NCBI GenBank assembly: GCA_021787615.1
Contig: JAJYLP010000021.1
Location: forward strand, 1 to 44,543
Reading direction: 5' to 3'
Length of the DNA stretch: 44,543 nucleotides
From: Pseudomonadota bacterium
GTDB lineage: Bacteria; Pseudomonadota; Gammaproteobacteria; Steroidobacterales; Steroidobacteraceae
A program made the position numbers and the translations under genes. Shown piece after piece: positions 40,485-44,543 of the stretch (its first letter is position 1; the number at the start of each line of letters is the position of its first letter). Below the pieces are notes generated by a model. It made no database searches. It saw only the letters and a list, made by a program, of their open reading frames with translations, and was not told the origin of the DNA.

Positions 40485-41949
40485 ACACACCCTGCAAGAA
40501 CCACCGATGCGGCGGCTCGCGCTCACGGAACAGCCACAGCCGCCGGCCGTGCATATCGCGGGCGTTGTAGTAGTCGCGGGCAATGTCCCGTCCGTCCCAC
40601 CAGCCGGTCTCGATCCGCTCCGGCTCACCCTCGAGGCACACCGCGCCGCGCCAGCACGGCAGACCGCCGCGCTGGCGCAGAAGCTGCGGCCGCGGCAACA
40701 GCCACAGGGGGCGAGGCGCGAAGCGGTCAGCGCCCACGCCGGATGCGTGGGCCGGGCGCTCTGCCCCCGGGGATGGGCGATGCGACGTGCCTGCTGCCGA
40801 CGCCAAACACACCTCGGGCTGCGCGACCCGCCAGGCCGACTCCGGCCGGTGATCGGATACGAGGGTGAGCGTCTCGAGCGCCTCGGGACCGAGCCGGGCG
40901 CGCAGCCGCTCGATGAGCTCGACGCCGCTCGCGGCGGCGAGTCCGCCCTGCTCGCCGGGCTGCCACAGCCCGGAGGATTGCAACACGCGCGGCACGGGCA
41001 AGCCGGCGCGCAGCTCGCAGGCGCGCGCCGGCTCGGGCAGCGCGAGCGTGCGCAGCCGCTCGTCGAGCAACTGCGCGAGCTGCGCCGCATCGGCCAGCGG
41101 CGTGCCGAGCCGCAGCACGCAGCAGGTGGGCGCGGCATGGCGGTGCCACAGGCGGTACTCGAGCGCCAGCACCCCGCACTGGCGCGCCGCGAGGAACCGG
41201 CCGAGCTCATCGAGCAGCGGCCGCAGCGCGGCGGTCAGCAGCGCATGGCTCGCCGATTCGCAGGGCAGCTCGCGGCGGCGGCGGAACCGCACCGGCGCCT
41301 CGAACCGCTCGCGCGGATCGTCCGCCCGTCCCGTCAGCCGATCCAGATCGGCCAGCCGCGCCGCGCCGAAGCGCTGTGCAAAGCCGGCGCGGGGCAGGCG
41401 CAACGCCTGGCCAATGGTGCGCACACCGAGGCCGGCCAGGCGCCCGATCAGCTCCTCGGGCCAGCGCAACGCCGCGACCGACAAGGGCGCGAGCGAGCCG
41501 GTCAGCTGCGCCGCATCCAACACCTCGAACGGCCGCCCGGCGCGCGCGCCGGCGAGCGCCGCGAGCGGTGTCGGGGCGAACGCCAGGGTGGCGGCCTGAC
41601 TCAGCTGAGCGCACTCCCCGGTCATCGCGTGGCGCAGCCCCTCCACCCCGCCGAACAAATGCAAACTGGAGCGCACCTCGAGCAACAGGCCATCGGGCGG
41701 CGCGAGACTGACACGGGGAGTGAAACGCTGCGCACGCATGGCCAGGGACTGCAGAATGCGCGAAGCGCCCACAGCGCTCTGCGCCGCCAGAGCGGGAACG
41801 TGCACGCCGAGCCACAGCGGCACACCCGGCGGCGAAGCGCTCGGTCGGGGCGCCTCGCGCGGCGCCACCGGACGCACGGGTGTCTGTGGAGCGCTGCGCG
41901 CCGGCGCGTCTGCCGGCGCAAACAGATCGATCGTCCTAGGTGCGCTCAC
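40477..41949 (-). CDS. imuB: ImuB, Y-family polymerase-like protein
   Basis: 490 residues. A catalytically dead Y-family-like protein that links DnaE2 to the beta clamp and ImuA. It begins with IDLFAPADAPARS and PLWLGVHVPALAAQ, then SLAPPDGLLLEVRSSLHLFGG, TLAFAPTPLAALAGARAG, and a C-terminal region GRRLWLFRE...WFLQGVYG that fits the ImuB family. The GTG start overlaps imuA by 14 bases; the stop overlaps dnaE2 by eight. Confidence 0.92.
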   Translation of the reverse strand: MSAPRTIDLFAPADAPARSAPQTPVRPVAPREAPRPSASPPGVPLWLGVHVPALAAQSAVGASRILQSLAMRAQRFTPRVSLAPPDGLLLEVRSSLHLFGGVEGLRHAMTGECAQLSQAATLAFAPTPLAALAGARAGRPFEVLDAAQLTGSLAPLSVAALRWPEELIGRLAGLGVRTIGQALRLPRAGFAQRFGAARLADLDRLTGRADDPRERFEAPVRFRRRRELPCESASHALLTAALRPLLDELGRFLAARQCGVLALEYRLWHRHAAPTCCVLRLGTPLADAAQLAQLLDERLRTLALPEPARACELRAGLPVPRVLQSSGLWQPGEQGGLAAASGVELIERLRARLGPEALETLTLVSDHRPESAWRVAQPEVCLASAAGTSHRPSPGAERPAHASGVGADRFAPRPLWLLPRPQLLRQRGGLPCWRGAVCLEGEPERIETGWWDGRDIARDYYNARDMHGRRLWLFREREPPHRWFLQGVYG

Positions 41950-42625
41950 GGTCCTCCCAGCTCAGATCGAGCGCACCGCGCGCACCGCCGCGGCTCTTGA
42001 GCAGCGTGACCCGAACGCCACCGCGACGCGGCTCGAGCGCCACCCGCAGCATCGCTGGGGAGGCCTCGCGAGCCGACTCGCGTGGTCTGAACAACACCCC
42101 GAGCGCATTGCCGCGCTGCGCTGCGAGCTGCAGACGGCGGATCTGCCGGGCGGGCGCATCCTTCACCCAGGCGAGGACACCGTCACAGGCGCCCGAGTCC
42201 AGCGCCTGCTCGAAGGCCCACAGGGCGGCCGCTCGCCGGGCATGAGGGGGCGCACGCACGATGAGCAGCCGGGTGAGCGCCATGCCCGCCGCCGCGAGCG
42301 CCGGAGCGAACGGCTGCAGCGGCGGCGCCACCCACACGCACCAGCGCGCCTCGGACCGGCTGGTGATGGCCGCCAGCGCCGGCAGCATCAGCTGCAGCTC
42401 ACCCTGACCAAACCGTGCCGGGAGAATCTCGATCAGACCGCTGCGCGGCCAGCCGCCGCCCGGCAGCCCCTCATCGAGCAGCGCGAATCCGCTCGGCCAG
42501 ACCGGCACCCGCGCCGCAGATCCGGCCCGCCAGAGCGCCGGGTGCGCCAGCAGCCGCTCGAGCCGCGGGTCCGGGTGCGATGGGCTTGACGGCACGGTGC
42601 CGTGCCCGGGCAGATCGGCGGCCAT
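41936..42625 (-). CDS. imuA: ImuA, translesion synthesis-associated RecA-like protein
   Basis: 229 residues. ImuA (also called ImuA/SulA-type in annotations) is a RecA-related fold that organises the ImuB-DnaE2 mutasome. Recognisable stretches are LERLLAHPALWRAG, VWPSGFALLDEGLPGGGWPRSGLIEIL and LQLMLPALAAI, a degenerate ATP-site region, with RALTRLLIVRAP-like strands and a GALDLSW ending. ATG 42625 is 18 bases after the lexA stop, so it is in the lexA operon. No separate LexA box is visible between them. Confidence 0.88.
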   Translation of the reverse strand: MAADLPGHGTVPSSPSHPDPRLERLLAHPALWRAGSAARVPVWPSGFALLDEGLPGGGWPRSGLIEILPARFGQGELQLMLPALAAITSRSEARWCVWVAPPLQPFAPALAAAGMALTRLLIVRAPPHARRAAALWAFEQALDSGACDGVLAWVKDAPARQIRRLQLAAQRGNALGVLFRPRESAREASPAMLRVALEPRRGGVRVTLLKSRGGARGALDLSWEDRERT

Positions 42626-42643
42626 GTGCGCCGGCTCCCGCCA

Positions 42644-43267
42644 TCACATCAATCCGTGGCTCTTGCCCCGGCGCAACACCCCGACCACGATGCCCTCGAT
42701 CAGCAGCGACTGCTCCTTCAGATCGACCCGGATGGGCTCGAAATCACTGTTCTCCGGCAACAGCCAGACGATCGAGCCTTCCTGGCGGTAACGCTTCACC
42801 GTGACCTCGTTCTCCAGGCGCGCCACGACGATCTGCCGGCTGCGCACATCCGGGGTGCGGTGCACCGCGACCAGATCCCCATCGAGGATGCCGGCGTCCT
42901 TCATGCTCATGCCGCTGACCTTGAGCAGGTAATGCGGCCGCGGCTGGAACAGCCCCGGATCGATGTCGAGCCGCGCCTCGATGTTCTCCTCGGAGAAGAT
43001 CGGTCGCCCGGCGGCGACCCGCCCGATCAGCGGCAGCCCGATCTGCTCACGGATGGTGTCCTTCAGCTGAATGCCGCGCGAGGCGCCCGGCACCAGCGCG
43101 ATGACCCCCTTGCGGGCCAGGGCGCGCAGATGATCCTCGGCGGCATTGGCCGAACGGAAGCCCAGCTCGCGCGCGATTTCCGCCCGGGTGGGCGGCATGC
43201 CCGAGTGGGTGATGAAGCGCTGAATGAGACGCAGAACCTGTACTTGCCGTGGCGTGAGGTCAGACAT
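42644..43267 (-). CDS. lexA: LexA repressor
   Basis: 207 residues. SOS regulator. The N-terminal winged helix-turn-helix starts [15 protein letters not shown] and includes [26 protein letters not shown], the recognition helix. The self-cleavage site is Ala-Gly in GRVAAGRPI (about residues 88-96), and the catalytic dyad is Ser in [10 protein letters not shown] (about 126) and Lys in VTVKRY (about 163). ATG 43267 is preferred to the longer frame. It heads the operon lexA-imuA-imuB-dnaE2 and its own promoter holds a LexA box. Confidence 0.97.
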   Translation of the reverse strand: MSDLTPRQVQVLRLIQRFITHSGMPPTRAEIARELGFRSANAAEDHLRALARKGVIALVPGASRGIQLKDTIREQIGLPLIGRVAAGRPIFSEENIEARLDIDPGLFQPRPHYLLKVSGMSMKDAGILDGDLVAVHRTPDVRSRQIVVARLENEVTVKRYRQEGSIVWLLPENSDFEPIRVDLKEQSLLIEGIVVGVLRRGKSHGLM

Positions 43268-43275
43268 GGCGGCGC

Positions 43276-43291
43276 CTGTGTACTTATACAA
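43276..43291. promoter_or_regulatory. LexA (SOS) box
   Basis: CTGT, eight bases, then ACAA, one mismatch from the classical gammaproteobacterial CTGT-N8-ACAG; on the coding strand TTGT-N8-ACAG. It lies nine bases before the lexA start and just downstream of the promoter -10. This predicts LexA autorepression and SOS induction of the whole mutagenesis operon. Confidence 0.8.
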
Positions 43292-43298
43292 TGCTGTG

Positions 43299-43326
43299 AT
43301 TATATCCATGTCACGACGTTTGGCAA
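43299..43326 (-). promoter_or_regulatory. lexA operon promoter
   Basis: On the minus strand TTGCCA (43321-43326, five of six) and TATAAT (43299-43304, perfect) are 16 bases apart. The LexA box begins seven bases downstream of the -10, covering the transcription start. Confidence 0.8.
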
Positions 43327-43545
43327 GCCATCCTCGCGCTATGACAGAACGCACGGACCGCACCCTCCCGCAGCACCCACGCAAACCGCGCATCCCCACC
43401 ATTCGTGCTTCTACTCATGCGCTCAACTCGATCCCTGCACGCCGATTCCTCACCCCATTCAGCATCCATTCATCTGTGCGGCCGACTGCGCCACACTCAC
43501 AACCCAAATCCAATCAAATCAGCTGGAACGGGGTTGCATTCCCTG

Positions 43546-43557
43546 AACAAATTTGTT
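43546..43557. promoter_or_regulatory. Perfect 12-bp palindrome AACAAATTTGTT
   Basis: Perfect palindrome about 90 bases before the lipoprotein start, in an AT-rich pocket. It could be a regulator site or part of the promoter. A CCCCC...GGGGG hairpin (43567-43583) follows it. Confidence 0.35.
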
Positions 43558-43647
43558 GGACTTGCGCCCCCGAGTCGTGGGGGATGCTCCACCTCGGTTC
43601 GTTTGCATTTTCAGGACCTCTTTAATCAACAACCCCAAGGGGACTTT

Positions 43648-43977
43648 ATGAAGTACGCGAGCGTAGTGAAGGTGGCCGCGGCCGCGGCACTCGTGGTCGG
43701 TCTCGCCGGCTGCCAGAACCTGACCCCAATCAAGACCGACATCGCCAACCTGAAGTCGCAGGTGGCCCAGCTCCAGACCCAGGTCTCCACGGCTCAGAGC
43801 ACGGCCGACAAGGCCAACAGCGCGGCCCAGGCCGCTCAGAACGATGCTGATCAGAAGTCCGCCGCTGCCCAGAGCACCGCCAACGAGGCACTGTCGCTCG
43901 CGCAGTCGAACAAGGCGGCGATCGACGCTACCAACGAGAAGATCGACCGCATGTTCAAGCGTTCGATCTCCAAGTAA
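43648..43977 (+). CDS. Alanine-zipper outer-membrane lipoprotein (OprI/Lpp-like)
   Basis: 109 residues. The signal peptide ends at the lipobox LAGC (Cys about 22), so it is lipidated. The mature part is a long helix with Ala/Leu heptads (KSQVAQLQTQV, STAQSTADKANSAAQAAQ, AAAQSTANEALSLAQ), a trimeric alanine-zipper coiled coil like OprI and Lpp. The C terminus NEKIDRMFKRSISK resembles the peptidoglycan-anchoring end of OprI, with terminal Lys. It probably tethers the outer membrane to the cell wall. GGGG seven bases before the ATG is its ribosome site. A strong terminator follows, as expected for an abundant protein. Confidence 0.88.
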   Translation: MKYASVVKVAAAAALVVGLAGCQNLTPIKTDIANLKSQVAQLQTQVSTAQSTADKANSAAQAAQNDADQKSAAAQSTANEALSLAQSNKAAIDATNEKIDRMFKRSISK

Positions 43978-43995
43978 GAGTTCAGCACTCCTACG

Positions 43996-44027
43996 AAAAA
44001 CGCCGCGCAATGCGCGGCGTTTTTTTT
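43996..44027 (+). terminator. Rho-independent terminator of the lipoprotein gene
   Basis: A nine-base stem (ACGCCGCGC at 44000-44008 with GCGCGGCGT at 44012-44020, loop AAT) preceded by an A-run and followed by eight T. This is a textbook intrinsic terminator, about 20 bases after the stop codon. Confidence 0.93.
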
Positions 44028-44236
44028 GGTGCGGGCGTTACGACGCACAGGCCAAAGGCTCTTTCGGTCAACCACTGATCTGCCGGTCAGGCTGGGAAGC
44101 CACTGAAAATGCTGGTGCGAGCGTGAACAGGCTCTAGGTGTCATGCCGGCTTAGGCAAGCCGGTCCGCCTCCCCGCAGCACTCGGCTTGCGCTCGGCGGT
44201 GCACCGGCAGGAATCCACCTCGAGCGCCCCTACAGT
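44028..44236. other. Region with no recognised gene
   Basis: About 210 bases after the terminator. Frames are short or shadow-like. No repeat, promoter or RNA is evident. It may hold the eroded 5' part of the VapC-like relic that follows. Confidence 0.3.
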
Positions 44237-44450
44237 ATGCCCCCTTTGCAGAAGCTCGATGCGGCTGCGTGGCCGCGATAACCGCTGCGGAACTGCGACT
44301 CGGCGCGAAGCAGGACGGGCGTCCCAATCTCACCGAGAAGGTGGAGCGATTCCTCGAGAGGCTAGCGAGCCTAGATTGGACCGATGCGGTGAGCGCGCAC
44401 GACGCTCGCACGGCGACAATGGGATTGCGACATCGACGACAAACAAAATG
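44237..44450 (+). pseudogene. VapC-like PIN-domain toxin relic
   Basis: Two frames carry the middle of a PIN-domain protein. ATG 44237 gives PPLQKLDAAAW and stops; from GTG 44269 the next frame reads AAITAAELRLGA, RPNLTEKVERFLERL and SLDWTDAVSAHDAR. These match the VapC region with the conserved Glu of AELRLGA and the second helix pair. The N-terminal LDT-type Asp strand is missing and the C-terminal Asp motif is not found downstream. With a frameshift and missing ends it is a fragment. Intact members cleave RNA and pair with a VapB antitoxin, which is absent. Confidence 0.55.
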
Positions 44451-44543
44451 GTACAGCAAGGACCCAGCGCACCCGGACCATGCCGGGAACGCCTGTCGCG
44501 CGGGGAGCCCGTGGTGCGCAACGGCCGCGCTGTGGTCCGCAGT

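Larger units (their letters stand above)
43292..43647. other. Intergenic region between lexA and the lipoprotein gene
   Basis: About 350 bases. Its first 35 hold the lexA promoter. The rest holds no convincing gene; a frame open from 43405 into the lipoprotein is a shadow before ATG 43648. Near the lipoprotein are a 12-bp palindrome (43546-43557) and a 5-bp GC hairpin (43567-43583), both likely in the promoter or mRNA leader. Confidence 0.5.

Noticed and set aside
40485-41210. N-terminal extension of DnaE2 through imuB
   Set aside because: It is the shadow of imuB in another frame; the PHP domain begins right after ATG 40484.

Overview
The window is GC-rich bacterial DNA (roughly two thirds GC by eye) and is best read as a gammaproteobacterial chromosome, probably from the Xanthomonadales/Nevskiales/Steroidobacterales neighbourhood. 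Three things point there. The core block serS-rarA-lolA-ftsK / trxB-aat-infA / clpA-clpS is the inverted E. coli order, without cydDC and lrp and with one acetyltransferase gene added. A type II secretion operon gspCDEF follows, and then a lexA-imuA-imuB-dnaE2 SOS mutagenesis cassette. The taxon is an inference; no 16S or other marker is present.

Layout. 0-0.65 kb: a left-edge partial gene on the minus strand. 0.85-5.1 kb: an ABC ATPase, FtsX-type permease and HlyD/MacA-type adaptor operon. 5.2-5.8 kb: a DUF4136 lipoprotein. 6.1-8.9 kb: a Ca2+-type P-type ATPase with a small coupled ORF. 8.9-17.8 kb: an accessory block rich in broken genes: a universal stress protein relic, an intact UrcA-family gene, an intact TonB-dependent receptor, a decayed histidine kinase/response regulator pair, tRNA-Ser(UGA), a frameshifted AbiEii-type toxin, an intact nitroreductase and a truncated FecA-like receptor. 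18-25.1 kb: an amino-acid permease, serS, rarA, lolA and ftsK, all on the minus strand. 25.2-28.4 kb: trxB, a COG3146 acetyltransferase, aat and infA on the plus strand. 28.4-31.0 kb: clpA and clpS, minus. 31.2-37.0 kb: gspC-D-E-F, plus. 37.0-37.3 kb: a small acidic protein. 37.3-43.3 kb: dnaE2, imuB, imuA and lexA, minus, with a readable promoter and LexA box. 43.6-44.0 kb: an OprI/Lpp-like lipoprotein with a strong terminator. Right end: a VapC-like relic.

How the genes fit together. Aat attaches Leu/Phe to protein N termini, and ClpS hands such N-degrons to ClpA, so both ends of the bacterial N-end rule pathway flank infA. LexA represses its own operon, which also carries the ImuA/ImuB/DnaE2 translesion polymerase. 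FtsK, LolA, RarA, SerS and TrxB are housekeeping. GspC, D, E and F are the clamp, secretin, ATPase and platform of a type II secretion system whose pseudopilins are not here.

The most unusual signals are: (1) a 60-base AT-rich, rare-codon island inside the otherwise GC-rich aat gene, carrying a promoter-like hexamer pair; (2) a two-component pair with several independent lesions, including what looks like a single G-to-A change that hit the overlapping stop and start codons; (3) a GspE without the usual four zinc cysteines; (4) a 12-bp palindrome over the predicted gspC -35 box. I did not find a convincing wholly new multi-gene system; the candidates above are regulatory or evolutionary.
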